Assembly: GCA_010015655.1 (NCBI GenBank)
Contig: ML976684.1
Span: 727,250 to 778,639, forward strand
Length of the DNA: 51,390 bases
Origin: Bimuria novae-zelandiae CBS 107.79
Taxonomy: Eukaryota; Ascomycota; Dothideomycetes; Pleosporales; Didymosphaeriaceae
Direction of reading: 5' to 3'
Both the position numbers and the translations under genes were made by a program. The notes beneath the pieces were generated by a model. It did no database searches. It saw nothing but the letters and a program-made list of their open reading frames with translations, and had not been told where the DNA came from. Below, piece by piece: positions 31,233-42,561 of this stretch. Positions within the stretch are counted from its first letter, which is position 1. Every line of letters starts with the position of its first letter.

Positions 31233-33362
31233 ACGATGACACCAGCACTGCTTGGGGTGGGATTGATGATGAGCGGCGTTCGGGTCAGGGATTTGGGTTT
31301 TAAAGGTCGCTTGTTTGAGCTGGCTTCGTTGGCGTTTTATGGTTTTGGGGTTGTTTGGTTGCTTTGCGGGTTTACGACGTAAAGACACTTCTTTCACTGC
31401 GACGGCAGTCAGTCAGTCAGTTACGGCCAAGCTTTGTGGGCTTGTCGTCCTGGCGGGGCGTGCTGCTCGTGTTATATTTACTTTTCAACGGTGCGATGAG
31501 CGATTTATACCCGTGAGACAAGACGTTGGAGGGAGAGACAGATTGGCTGGGTTGAGTTGGGTTGTACATCTTCGGAGGGCAGAGTTGTTTCAATACCTAG
31601 TTATTCGTTGACTTCGGTTGCTGCTACACTACACTACACTACTTGCTCTTCGAATGCGACTTTTGCGGAACGTGACCAGACACGCACACGACGCGCATTT
31701 ACTTCGAAAGACGCATAGTCCCACCAACCTGTCGCCCTGTATCGTCTTCCACGCTCATCCACGTACCCTATCCTTCCCTGCATCAAGCATGGCCCCCGCT
31801 GCACGCATAAACTTCCCCTCTACCTCCTACCTCCTACTCGAGTATACAGCGCACATCAAATACCTTACCCCACCACACGTATCCTTCCAACCTCAAGCAT
31901 CACCCCCGCCAGGGTCCACCAGGGCCTGCCGTACGCATAAACGTCTCTATACATAGCACTCTACCAGCACCTCACCTAGAGTACATCCACACGTCACCCC
32001 TCCCCATCCCTGAAGATCCTCGGCCTCGCAAGCTCATCTCCCGCCTCACCGTCTCGTACCCTCCAAGTCGGCCCTGTTCTCGAAAAATCATCCTCCGAGT
32101 CGCGAAGTTCTCCCGCACCGCACCACTCGTGCACGCACTCTATCCGAGAAAGCGGTGCGCGTGTCGGCCGCTAAGGAGCGCAATCATCAACGCTACAGGG
32201 CCCTGCAATTTCAGAGGCTTCCAGCGCGGTGGATTGGCTGGACGGTGGGTGGTAGGCTAAGATAACGGGTGGCTATCGTTATTTGGTGACTACACATCGT
32301 CATTTTGCACGAGAAGGAGAATTTTGGTTGGACGCGGCAGTGGGAATAAATGAGATACACGTGAGGTGAGCATTGCATTACCGTGCTGACGTGATGGGTA
32401 TGGGGAAGGCGGACATTGCGCTGAGACAGAACGCCGGATTCCCTCGAGGGTGACTGCTGAGGCTTGATGGAGGAAGCCATAAGATGCTGACCGCGCTGCG
32501 GGTGCGCGCACGAATCAAGTGGACCTCGGACTTTTCACGCAATAGTGTATATTTCAACAGCGTTTGCAGAGAGAAAACATCTACGGAGTCTCACTGCTTC
32601 CGGATTTCATATCGATAAGGATTTACTACAGTATCTACGATCTAGCTACCCAACCACATACACACGCGTGTCTCCACCCAAACTACCCTGTCTCGATCCG
32701 GAAATGAGGCCCACACGACGACCGCCCTAACCTGCGGGCCTCAGAGCACGCATGAACAAACCTCCTCCTCTTAGAACATATCCATCTAGTTGAAGGTGAC
32801 GGTGTTCTAGCGGCCGCTATATCTCCACTGCTATCGATAGCCTTAAATTCCGATGCCGTGGTCGTGTAAGCTCCGATGTTGTGGGTACTCTTTAGCGCGC
32901 GCGAAACTAGGTCTATGCTGGCGACGCCGTTTGGCTTGCTTCGCGAGTAGACTCAGTGTTTGGGAGCTCGCACGGTGGGGCATTCGGCATTGACGTCTGG
33001 AAGGCGGTTCGAATGGCCGGTTTATGTGGTTTGCGTGCGCCGGAGATCTTCCGTGGGAAGTTTCGGGCTGTGCTCCGGTGACAGCTAGAGAGGAGCAGTG
33101 ACGTAGAGGACGATTATGGGTAACAAGTGAGGCGAGGGTGCATGAAGACTAGAAGGCTTCGATAACAGGGACGGTTTTGCGAGGTTCCCACTTGGTTCGG
33201 AGATGTTTATCGCCTGGTATCGTGTGTGCTGGGCCGCCTCTTCCCCTCGCCAGACCCTCCAAGCGACACGTTGTCCTCGGAAGTTGAGACAACAGTCAAA
33301 AAGTATCGACACGTGCCAAAAGCTCCGACGAAAATGCGTTTAGCAAGCTACGCACTCCACCT
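31233..33362. other. 2.1 kb intergenic region between convergent genes
   Basis: No gene is supported. Short simple repeats occur: CAGTCAGTCAGT-type near 31408-31420 and CTACA repeats near 31625-31642. The 31650-32120 part is very C-rich on the plus strand but has no consistent frame. The 3' UTRs of both flanking genes should lie at the edges. Confidence 0.4.
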
Positions 33363-34706
33363 TCACGGATCTTGAATCGGCCGCTCCTCAAAACCCATCT
33401 CTTCCATCTCCGAAGCGGGAGTCGAGACGTTGGACATCCAACTGGAACCTCGACTCCTAGTATACACCAGGGATGCCTCGCTAGAAGACCCGCGCTCCAG
33501 CTCGTAGAGACTCTCATAGTGTGGTGCAAACTCCCTTGATGGCTCTCTTGGCTTATAAAGCGGCAATGGATCGATTTCGGCCACCTCATCCTCGGGCATG
33601 GTAGGCATCAATTCTCGCGGAATACGAGGCAGGATCTCAAGCAATGTCCTGCACCGGATGGTAAAGTCGCGACCCTCATACTTCAGTCCAATAGACACGT
33701 TGAGATCGTAGCGTCTGGTGATAGTGTAGGTCTTGAAAGAAGGGACGCATTCTGCATCGTCGACGAGTCGGAAGTTGTTGGCGAGTTTGTGTTTCGTCCC
33801 GAAGGGAAGGGGTTTGGCCATGTTGGTTTTGGAGAGACAAGTCACATGTCTGACCATTATGTCTTCTGGTGCGGACGCTGACTGCCCACACATCGATGTG
33901 GTGTGTGTACTGATCTTGACTGTTAAAGAGTCTAGTATACACTGTGAAACCGGTTGTTGTGGTGCGGGCTGAGTGTCCTCTAACGAGATATATAGTGGTA
34001 TGTTCTGTCCGGGAGCGATCATTTCGGGATGATGAAGCGTTGGGACGATCCTGGGACCATTGCTCCTTGCGGAATTGCGGCAGGACAGTTTAGATAGTGC
34101 TTTGTCGAAGGGCGTGCGACTCTCCGATAGTGGCTTCCATATTTGCGCGTAGAGAACCCGCAAGTGGATTTTGGGTTCCAGCTGTATGTCTTCTGGAGTC
34201 GGATGGTATGGTAGTAGTTCTTGGGTCTCGATTGGGTCTTGGGTTCCACCTCTAAGCAGTGTCGCTCGAAGGAAGTAGGATATGACTGCTTGGCCACCGG
34301 ATGTGTTTGTTTGGAAAGATGGAGGCAACGGGTGAGAGCTCTTCAGATATTTCGACCCATGTTGCCATCGCGAGAATCTCAGTGAGGTCAATTCCGGAAA
34401 CTTGAAATCGAATGTCCAAGACTCCTTGTTCGGAGCAAGCATACATTCCGCCAGCAGGTCTTGTTCAAATTGAAATAGCTGCACACGTTCCTGGTATCTC
34501 TGCATTGATTGAGTGACGTCCGCTTCATGTGGAGTATAGACTGGACGGGTCGTGGTCGTCGTGCAAGTCCCCAAGAAGCTGATTTTGAGTGCCGCAATAT
34601 CCTCTTCGCTCTCAAGCCCAAGTACAACTCTTCCAGTGACCTTGTCTCCACGACGGTACACTCTCGCGCTATCGTCATCGACAAGAATGCGTAAATCCGG
34701 TCCCAT
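33363..34706 (-). CDS. Arrestin-domain (alpha-arrestin-like) protein
   Basis: The single-exon frame gives 447 aa from ATG 34706. The N-terminus MGPDLRILVDDDSARVYRRGDKVTGRVVL is the first beta strands of an arrestin N domain (text split by family knowledge: the G-D-x-V-x-G motif is the key). It continues with LKISFLGTC and the WTFDFKFPE strand. The C domain runs to about residue 360 (YTITRRYDLNVSIGLKYEG). The tail is Glu/Ser-rich with PLYKPREP but no clear PPxY, so recruitment of a HECT ubiquitin ligase is not evident. Such proteins in fungi act as cargo adaptors for ubiquitination and endocytosis of plasma-membrane proteins, or in pH signalling. An in-frame upstream ATG (34856) would add 50 residues that do not look like the family. 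Confidence 0.82.
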   Translation of the reverse strand: MGPDLRILVDDDSARVYRRGDKVTGRVVLGLESEEDIAALKISFLGTCTTTTTRPVYTPHEADVTQSMQRYQERVQLFQFEQDLLAECMLAPNKESWTFDFKFPELTSLRFSRWQHGSKYLKSSHPLPPSFQTNTSGGQAVISYFLRATLLRGGTQDPIETQELLPYHPTPEDIQLEPKIHLRVLYAQIWKPLSESRTPFDKALSKLSCRNSARSNGPRIVPTLHHPEMIAPGQNIPLYISLEDTQPAPQQPVSQCILDSLTVKISTHTTSMCGQSASAPEDIMVRHVTCLSKTNMAKPLPFGTKHKLANNFRLVDDAECVPSFKTYTITRRYDLNVSIGLKYEGRDFTIRCRTLLEILPRIPRELMPTMPEDEVAEIDPLPLYKPREPSREFAPHYESLYELERGSSSEASLVYTRSRGSSWMSNVSTPASEMEEMGFEERPIQDP

Positions 34707-35969
34707 GGTGCTCAAGGGTATGCGAAAAAATGCAGGGTCTAGCCTTATAAATGCCGAAGCTCGAAACCCAGCGTTCGAAAGGTTGACGCGATAGGACGCC
34801 CTTATCAGTATAGTCGCCTGGGGAGAACGTTTACCGGTGCGATTCTGGTCAGCCAAGCAACGTGGGATCTCTGGGCTGCACGGAAAGAAACAGAAAAAGG
34901 GAGGTGAGAAAACGCCTCAAATCTTGGAAATAGTCTAGAAACTGCCGTCAGTGGTGAAGGTCGCAAGCTGCAGTCCCAAGAGCAGGCGCCGCTTACCACC
35001 CGCCAGTCTTGTACCCATGAACAGAGGGACAATTAGAGGGTAAAGTGGTCCAGCATACACAACTGTGAAGTTATGGTTGCTGGCGTCTCTGTGACTGGTG
35101 ATTGCATCAATGCCCAGAAGGCGTTGCGCTGTGACAGGTGCTCCATCCTGGTTTCCTAGCGGGTAGTCTCGGTGACACTCTCAGTTACACGTCCGGTCCG
35201 CACTTCCTCATGACCATGATGCTAAGCAGACAAGACCGAATGCCTATCTCGACCGTACCTCAAGGGCGCTGGAATACGCTGCAGCCAAGAAGCGGGTGTT
35301 TCTTGGCCTGGGGTCTGGACGCTGACCCCAGACTGGGGTTACACGATCCTCATTGAGGGCAGTTGTTGCCTTTGAGCTTGAGATTCACTAGATGAGCGTT
35401 CAGGTCACCATATGTCTACTCTACAGTTGTCCCGGGGATGCAGTCCCAGCGGTAGGGCAACCCCATAACTTTGGAGATCTTTGCGGGGACTGTACGGTAC
35501 TATCGAAGGTGGGGGCACATGCACTGCAGGACTCGGGCCAAGCAGCTCGCGGAGACGAATAATATACGGAGCGCGGAATAAGTACCGGTTAAGAAGACGC
35601 GCCTAGACGGCGGGACAGCACGTAGGCGAAAGTCAGGCGCCCAGCTGAATTGAGGCTTTTCAGATGGCGGTACGAGACACTAAGAGGCCACCAATCGGTG
35701 CTCAAGACGGAGACCATCTCGATAGATGCAGGCACAACTCGCAGAATAATTACAATTGTTAATCGAGTGTGTAGAAGTCAAATGGAGCATACACACTTCA
35801 GAGGAATGCGCACGTGCTGCAAGTGGTGACGCGAAATCGCCAAGGCTCCACCACGACGCGTTCTCACGCGTAAACTAATTGTAGGTCAACCGTTCTGCGG
35901 AGAGAGAGAGAGAGAGAGAGAGCCTCAAGCTACCCTCTGGTCGCAACACGCCGTATACGCACACACACA
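34707..35969. promoter_or_regulatory. Divergent intergenic region between arrestin-like gene and dpb4
   Basis: This is 1.26 kb without a supported gene. It should contain both promoters. A pure GA tract (35900-35922, 23 bp) lies about 50 bp before the dpb4 start and may be a GAGA-type promoter or 5' UTR element. An ACACACAC run directly precedes the start codon. Confidence 0.45.
35900..35922 (+). repeat. (GA)n microsatellite near the dpb4 start
   Basis: An uninterrupted 23-base GA dinucleotide tract lies 47 bp before the dpb4 start codon, within the likely 5' UTR or core promoter. Confidence 0.95.
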
Positions 35970-36774
35970 ATGCCTCCTAGAAAGAGCAATGTCTCAGCGG
36001 CGGCCGAAGACTCTTCAAGGCCTCCCGCAAAGCCCACCGAAGACGACGGCCTTAGTGTAGAAGTATGGCCCCGCGCCCGCACCGCTGCGCAAAAACACTA
36101 AACGCGCACTGCAGGATCTCAACCTCCCCAAGTCGATCGTGCAAAGGCTGGCAAAGGGAGTGCTCCCGCCTAACACGCAGGTGCAGAAAGATGCGCTGCT
36201 GGCTATGTCGAAAGGCGCGACTGTCTTCGTGAACTACATCACAAACTGGTATGCGACATGCACTTCTACCTCTACCGACCATTCTTGGTATATATATGCT
36301 AATGGGATCTCTTGTAGCGCCGCCGAACACGCCGCCCGTAGCGGCAAGAAGACGGTCATGCCCAAAGACGTGCTCGACGCCCTCCAAGAGCTCGAATTCG
36401 ACTTCATGCTGCAGCGCGTCGAGGCTGAAGTGAACAAGTTCACGTCGATACAGGCCGACAAGCGGAATACGTACCGTAAGAAGGTGCGCGAGGAAAAGAA
36501 GGCGGCGAAGGACGACCCGGCGCCGAACGGGGCCGAGGACGAGTCGCCGCCGCCTGCGAAGAGGGCGAGGAGGTCGGATGGAGCTGAGCAGAACGGAGAG
36601 GATGAGGATGATGTAGATGAGACGGTGGAGGATGTCGACCAAGACGATGAGGAGGTCGAGGACGATGAGGTGGAGGAGGATGCGCCGGATGATGAGCCTA
36701 CCGAGGATCTACTGGAAGAGAGGGAGAAGGAGGATGACGATGATGAGATGGCGGATGGTGACGAGAGCGATTGA
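35970..36774 (+). CDS. dpb4: Histone-fold protein, DNA polymerase epsilon subunit D / Dpb4
   Basis: Three exons fit: 35970-36062, 36115-36248 and 36318-36774, giving 227 aa. Residues 32-115 form an NF-YB-like histone fold: DLNLPKSIVQRLAKG, then ALLAMSKGATVFVNYITN, then KKTVMPKDVLDALQELEFDF. This is the pattern of Dpb4/POLE3, which pairs with Dpb3/POLE4 in DNA polymerase epsilon and in ISWI-type remodelling complexes. The rest is a Lys-rich segment followed by a very acidic Asp/Glu tail, also usual for this family. The second intron (36249-36317, 69 bp) has no in-frame stop and is a multiple of three, so retention would insert 23 residues into the histone fold. ATG 35970 is the first and only sensible start. 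Confidence 0.9.
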
Positions 36775-37124
36775 GGACGAGTAGGATTGATGGCATGGAT
36801 GGCGTTCGCTGGCGTTTGGTACAAGTCACAATATCCCTCGATTTGAGGCGGCATCACTGGGGTCAGAGGGAGGACAATTGATGGGCATCATTCGTTTCCA
36901 AAAGAAAGGTCCTTTGCGGAACATATACATGGGCTACTTCCGCGGTAGCTGTGTCTCAGCTAGCTCTACACGAGCTTGCGAGAGCCTCCAAAACCATAGT
37001 GTCTGATGGTTCCGACTACTGTACAATCCGGCCGGCTACTGTAAGCTGCGAGCCTTCGCGCTTCCTCTCGTCATTTAGATGCGTGGGTATCGTGTCTTGC
37101 GCGTGTAGGTAGAATCGTCCTACT
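36775..37124. other. Intergenic between convergent 3' ends
   Basis: This is 350 bp between the stop codons of dpb4 (+) and the next gene (-). No feature is recognised apart from expected 3' UTRs. Confidence 0.4.
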
Positions 37125-37749
37125 TCAACGCTTGAGTTTCATGGGCACCTCTGGCTTGAGAGGATCGCCATAGCGAGCTAGACCGGTCAGCAATGCCTGA
37201 CCACAGTATACAATCGCTCTTACTCCTGATCATTGTGTTCTTGTCCACGACTACGTCCAGCGCCCTGGCCTCCTCTTCCCTCGCCCGATTGCTCTTCCAC
37301 TCGTACCCCGGCGCATCCTCGGGGCTCGACCACTGATAGCCCGTCTTGGGGTCCGTCTGTGTGGGGCCCGACTTCTTGTCGCCAGCACTGCCAGCGGCAG
37401 GCGTGGCGGCATTCGCAACTGAAGACGGGTGAGCACGTTTGCCGTTTGCATTGATGATCGAGGGAGGTGCACCACCAGCGAGCGCAGACAGGCTCTCCTC
37501 AGGTAAACGGCCTTGCGAGTTCGGCGGGGAGAGTTCGGAGGCGGGGCCTGCGGCGAAGCTGGCGGCGTTGCGGGGGGTCGAGGGGCCCTCGCCGGGGAAC
37601 AGGTCGTCGTCGTCGGCAGCTTCGAGCTCGGGCGACGAGTTCATCGTGGAGTCGCCGTCTACATCTGCGCGGCCGAGCGGTGTTAGGCACGGGTTGTACA
37701 TTGATACGCGGGGCCTGCATGCTTTCCAGATGGGTGCAGGTGGTGACAT
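37125..37749 (-). CDS. Unknown fungal protein, 192 aa
   Basis: Two exons (37749-37224 and 37177-37125; 46-bp intron GTAAGA...GGTCTAG) give 192 aa. Splicing replaces a low-quality read-through tail with a compact basic end, TRYGDPLKPEVPMKLKR, which supports the intron. The N-terminus MSPPAPIWKACRPRVSMYNP is followed by an acidic, disordered middle (ELEAADDDDLFPGEG). A conserved-looking segment then reads TGYQWSSPEDAPGYEWKSN and ALDVVVDKNTMIR. No membrane segment or signal peptide is seen; a nuclear or cytosolic location is likely. I do not recognise the family. A TATATAATA-like stretch lies about 45 bp upstream. It is divergent from the SUZ-domain gene, with 390 bp between start codons. Confidence 0.7.
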
Positions 37750-38138
37750 GGTGCAGACAGAGTGGAGAGTTTACCTGACATGGTGGGAGATATTATATAT
37801 GTACTCCCTTTTTAAGAATTTCGAGTGAAAGATCACGGGCCTGGCGCAAACGGCTTCCTAGACGTGAGGCAGCAGAGTGAACCTTGGAATGACAGCACGG
37901 AGCGACGCGCCGCGCTAGTCCCGGGTAGATCCCGGCCCTGCATCGAACGTCAACTTTGGTACCCCTCCTCGAATGTTGAATACTCGCGCGTCACGTTGAT
38001 TTTATTTCATAAAACACTAAACAAGAGGGTTCGTTCACAAGCAACTCACCCCGAAATACCTGATACTCGTATAGCCAGGCATCTCTGTAACTTTGTCGAC
38101 TGGGCACAAATTTGTACACGCGCTCAACATCGCCCGAA
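37750..38138. promoter_or_regulatory. Divergent promoter region
   Basis: This is the 389 bp between two divergent start codons. ATATTATATATG at about 37790-37801 is the only TATA-like sequence and lies close to the minus-strand gene. Confidence 0.4.
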
Positions 38139-38987
38139 ATGCCGCCTAAGAGCGCATTGGCCGACGCCTGGGAAGACGACTGGGAGACTATCGCCGATGT
38201 AGGCTTCCGAGCAGCGTATAGCTCGGCGCACATGTACCTAACATCCATTAGAAACAAGTAGAAGCCGAGCAAAAGGGCGAACCGGCGCCGAAACTCAAGC
38301 TATCTCAGAAAGAGCGCCGAGCACAGCACGCTCAGATGCAAAGGGAACTGTGGCATAGTGCGTATGTACGATTCTTCCAAGAGATTGTGAATGAAAGCTG
38401 ACGTAGTATGTTGTAGAGAGAACGTCGAGCCCATGCTCTTCCTCGATGCCCGCGACAAAGTGCCCGTACCCGTACAGTCCACATTTAAACCCACAGTAAC
38501 ATTGCTTGCCCGCAAGCCCAAGGGCGTCACCGATGGTGACAGTGACGAAGAACGACGGAAGAAGAATGAGGCCGAGTTTGAAGAGCGCAAAGCGCGCGCC
38601 CAGAAGGAGCGAGCGGAGAAAGAGCGAAGGTATGCGGAGGCGCGCCAGAAGATATTCGGCACAAGCACGCCTGCCACCTCGGACGAGTCCCGAGGAGCTT
38701 CTCCACGGAGAGGCGGTAAAGGCAGAGGACGCGGCGGGCGCGATAGCCAGCCGCGTTCGGGCGAGCAGTCTCCAGCTAGACCGTCGGCATCCCGACAATT
38801 ATTTGAACCAGCCTACTCCCCGAAGCCAGGGTCGGGTTTTGTTCAGAAGAAAGATGCGAGCACCAGCCGGCCAAGTACGCCGAATAACCAAGAGAAGCCT
38901 ATCCGCGAGCCTCGTGGTCCCCAGCCAACGGTCAGAGGCGGAAGAGGATTCGCCCCTAGGGGAGGTCGAAGTGATGCCGTCTCGTGA
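38139..38987 (+). CDS. SUZ-domain RNA-binding protein (SUZRD1-like)
   Basis: Three exons fit: 38139-38198, 38252-38361 and 38417-38987 (introns 53 and 55 bp), giving 246 aa. The N-terminus ADAWEDDWETIADKQ is the acidic Trp motif seen in small SUZ-domain proteins. A helical Lys/Glu segment follows. The SUZ-like core is FKPTVTLLARKPKG, then charged residues and AEKERRYAEARQKIFG near residue 150. The C-terminal part is Arg/Gly-rich (RRGGKGRGRGGRD) and ends PTVRGGRGFAPRGG, the SUZ-C/RGG-like pattern. These proteins bind RNA and are linked to mRNA handling in the cytoplasm. The first intron makes an unusually short first exon of 20 codons, but both junctions restore frame and motif continuity. Confidence 0.82.
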
Positions 38988-39722
38988 TCGCCTTAGGCCG
39001 GCACGCCATCTCAATGCAGACTTCTGTGTTGTTGACCCTCCGCATTCCGCACCTCACGCCAGAACCACCACTCCATATAGATATTAACGGAAAGGATTCG
39101 CACCTAGTTCTTTCGTGCATCGCGCTTTCTGCCAGACGCACGAGGTTGCGGAGCTGCCCGTGCTGTGGATTACTGGCCGTCCAAAGGCAGACGGGGACCG
39201 GACCACGCTACGGGGACGCGGTTACGGTACCGAATTTATGACAGAACATAATACGGAAAGGTCGATTTGTCCCTTGACGATATCACATTAGATCGCCGCT
39301 TTGACGGGAAATCAACGTATTCAGATCAGCAGCTCCTCTGATTTGGTCGAGCAGTAAACAGTGTGGTTGCCTGCGGTACACCTCAAACCAGAGGGAAACT
39401 TTTCCACACAGTAGAAGAATTCGGATTCAAGAGGTTCCCGCGTTCGTTTGGGTTCATTTCTCGCAGCTTCCTTGGCTCGTAGCAATAGCACTCTAGATCT
39501 TGGGGACTGCGGAATGTCGAACGTCCTTACATCCAGCAACCCCTCGAAACATGTATCGCGTGCGCGACGCGTTCAGGTCGTCATTTCTCATCGCTCCTTA
39601 TAGACACCCGATTCCTTTTTATCTATCATTTCTCCGGTAGTCCCCCGTTAAAGCCACGCGTTCTGACTCGCTCGTTACCCTCATTGCTCGTCACGTCGAT
39701 TGATTCGAGATTCTCGCCCGTC
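38988..39722. other. Intergenic region
   Basis: This is 735 bp with no supportable gene. It should hold the 3' UTR of the SUZ gene and the promoter of the gene at 39723. Short frames in it show no motif. Confidence 0.4.
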
Positions 39723-41813
39723 ATGAGGATCACTGCGGACCAGGCCGTGGCCATTCTGGTCTACTGCGCTCAGCTCCAGAGCACCAATGCGGCTGCCCTG
39801 CCTCAGGTCCCTGGCATTGCCCCTACTAGTATGTCAACTCGCATGGGATGCAGAAACATTGAAGCTCACAGTGACTTAGCTGCTGGCCCTGCAATTGCTA
39901 ACCCAGGCGTTGCAGCCGGAAAAATTAATTTCGCTGGCCTTCTTCCTCCTCTGCCAGCTGTTCCTGTCCCATTTTCCGGTACATAGAATCTCGGATTTCT
40001 TTTCCACACGTTTCGCTCCATATTAGATACTCTGGATAACTATAATCAGCTTCGCTCAGGACAATGCCAAGGTTTACAAAATTGCCTTGTCACAGACTGA
40101 CATCCAGTTAGGTCAGAGCCCTGGTACGGCAGGCCTCCGCTCGCCGGCTCCTGCTCCCGCCCCTGGCCGCACCCTCTGGCTTCACCACACTCGCTGCTGT
40201 CCCTCCAGTCCCTCTCTCTATCCCAAATCTCGCAACAGATCTGCCTAAGCTCCCCACCGTGGATACTCTGGATCTCCCTCACATATTCTTGGAGGACCTG
40301 CCGCTGCCGCTACCGCTGCCGACGCCCAGCGCCTCACTGCCAGCTTTGGACGGTCTCGCAAATCCTTCCTTGCCCAAGCTGCCTTCTCTAGAGACTCCCC
40401 TATCAAGCCTCCTCACCGATGGAGATCTTCCTCGCTGGTCTGGACGCCGCCAAGGTTCCCAGCCTCCCGGATCTTGACAGCGTTTCGCTTCCACCTGTGC
40501 CCCTTGTTAACAGCGCTCCCTGTTGCTGTTCCCTTGGAGAGGAGACAAACGCCCTCCCCAACGTCTGCTGGGCTAGCTACGTCCGCACCGGCCGCCGGTC
40601 TTGGAGGCGGTCTTCTTGGTCTCGGTGAGCTTCTTGGGGGGGTTGGCTCCTTCAGCCAGCGTCCCGATCGGCGCTGTTTCGAAATCGACGAACGTTGTGC
40701 CCGAAGTCAGTCCGCTTGCTTCCGGTCTTCCTTGAGGCTGTAAGCTAACGCACCCATCCCCTGACATCTGTCTCGGCTCTAATGCATGATAGTACCTGTC
40801 GCTGGAAGTGCTGCTGCACCTCTCCTGGACACTCTTGGAAGCGTCGACAGTGGCAGCCCACTCGGTGCCATCGGTGGCGTCACTGGAAGTGTTGCTAATA
40901 CTGTGGGAAGCTGTAAGTAATGCCACACATGCGCATGCTGCCCTCTCTTGTGGTATTCGGACCGTATGAGTTGGGACTTGCTGATTATCTTACTCCTGAT
41001 CTCTGACAGATCTAGTGCCCGTCCTTGGAGGTGGAACTGCCCCAGTCACTGGTGTCGCTCCCGCCGGTAGTAGCATTCTTCCTGACCCGTATGCCCTCGA
41101 ATCGGAAGTGAGTTGTTGTTATCGCGCGATGTTCTTGGCTCCTAACTCTTCATTCAGATCCCTGGTACCTATCCTGTTAATGGCCTGTCCATCTCCATCA
41201 TCACCTGCCTCCTCAGCCTCCTCAAGAAAGTCCCTCTCCCCCTGTTCGGCGGACTCGGGGGAGCCGGTATCCCTACCCTCAAGCGCAAGATCCCAGAACA
41301 AGCCAACACTTTCTCAATCCAACAGCTCGCCAGTCCGCCCTCGCCCTCGCCCGCCCTGCCCCTGCGCCTGCCCCAGGCCTCTCCCTAGGTCCCCTCGTCT
41401 CCTCCATCGCTAAGACTCTCACCCTCCCCAACGGCGCAGCCACCAATATCCTCACCTTCCTTGTCAACATCGCCCACAACTTCCCCTCCCAGCTCCCCGC
41501 CGTGCACGACGGAGTCCCCACCTTCGCAGCACTACAGCTCCTCGCCGACATGAACCCTTCGAAGTTCAGGGCTCTCGCGGATCTTACGACTTACGCCGAC
41601 TTGGCGCAGGCGGCGAAGGGGATATCGCCAGGGGACAGGGCGGTTGTGGATGCGCTTGGGGTGGGCGGGGATGACGGAGAGGCAGATTTGACCAAGAGAG
41701 TGGAGGGTTTGGTGGGCGAGGTGGTGGGGTTGCCGGGGAGGGTGGTGGGGGTGAAGGCTGCGGTGAGCATCTTGTGCTTGAGGTTTTTGGGGTTGGCTGT
41801 GCCGGGGGAGTAG
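39723..41813 (+). pseudogene. Pro/Leu/Gly-rich, probably secreted protein gene with several frame changes
   Basis: Coding character runs from ATG 39723 (MRITADQAVAILVYCAQLQ, a possible signal peptide) to TAA 41811-41813, but in changing frames. Some shifts are normal introns: 39829-39879 (51 bp), and GTAAGT/CAG- and GTGAGT/CAG-type junctions near 40914-41010 and 41108-41157. Others are not. The frame changes near 40175, near 40430 and within a run of seven G at about 40636-40642, with no splice sites to explain them. A change near 41333 could be an atypical intron (41333-41376). Visible segments are repetitive and hydrophobic: VPPVPLSIPNLATDLPKLP, AAGLGGGLLGLGELLGG, VPVLGGGTAPVTGVAPAG, LLSLLKKVPLPLFGGLGG and a helical end FRALADLTTYADLAQAA. 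I do not recognise the family. It is either a decaying gene or a gene with local sequence errors. Confidence 0.5.
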
Positions 41814-42230
41814 GTGGTAGGTGGGAAAAAGAAGGAGGGGTGTTGGGGTAGAGGGGAGGGGAGCCAGCAACGTGCAGATGGTACCAGGTCTATGTATCAC
41901 CGGAGCACTAGACTTGATTCTGTGCACATTGTGACCGGCCTGCGTACCGATGCCGTGCGATGTGTTGCATGCTAAGAGGAGAGTAGACGGATTCTGATGG
42001 ATGGAGTTAGCCTCCCTTCGAACTCTGAACCAATGTGTCTATCTCTCTCTACCGTCTCATTCATGGAAGGAAAGCGCACCGGGTCGCGCCCTCCCCGTTT
42101 CTCCCCGGGTTGATAGCCGAATTCACAGCAAACGCAATTAGTGGTCCTTACGGGAGTTCGTCCTCGAGCTATTACCTTATGCGCCGCATGCACTGTTTGT
42201 GTTAAGAATCTGTCCACTCGGTCCAGGTCA
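41814..42230. other. Intergenic region
   Basis: No gene is seen. The first 60 bp is G-rich and should include the 3' end of the preceding gene. Confidence 0.35.
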
Positions 42231-42561
42231 CAAACAAAGAGACGCTGAGCATCATCACGCGAGCGCTGAAGGTGAAGGGAAAGTCGTCGGTCTCGTTCTG
42301 GTCGGGAGATAGTTTCGGCATGGACTCGGACGAGGGTAAGGCATTGCTTGGGACTCCGAACGGGAAGCGCGGGGATATCTTGTCACGCAGCGAAAGAACG
42401 ATCTCCGCCCAAAGTAAGTCATCCAGATGTGGTACTCTGTGAGGGTCGCCTTCCGTACCGTCTACTGACTCTTTATCTCACGCAGGGCAATCGATCGCGT
42501 TACCGTCTTCAAGGGCAAGGAGTATTCCCCGCCTTTGGTGGTTTTCAATGTTAAACAATAG
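42231..42561 (+). other. Possible exons of a small gene or gene relic
   Basis: Two consensus-like introns are visible: 42336-42390 (GTAAGG...CACGCAG) and 42414-42485 (GTAAGT, CTGAC branch-like site, CACGCAG). The sequence before the first reads KETLSIITRALKVKGKSS VSFWSGDSFGMDSDE in one frame. After the second intron, AIDRVTVFKGKEYSPPLVV ends at TAG 42559-42561. The two best-looking frames do not join cleanly through the short middle exon, and no start codon with good context was found upstream. It may be a degenerate gene end or a gene I have not modelled correctly. Confidence 0.25.

Noticed and set aside
30565..31239. 224-codon plus-strand and 184-codon minus-strand frames overlapping the 118-aa gene
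   Set aside because: Both are Arg/Ala/Pro-rich shadows of the Ser/Arg-rich frame at 30876-31232, which has the better start context and composition.
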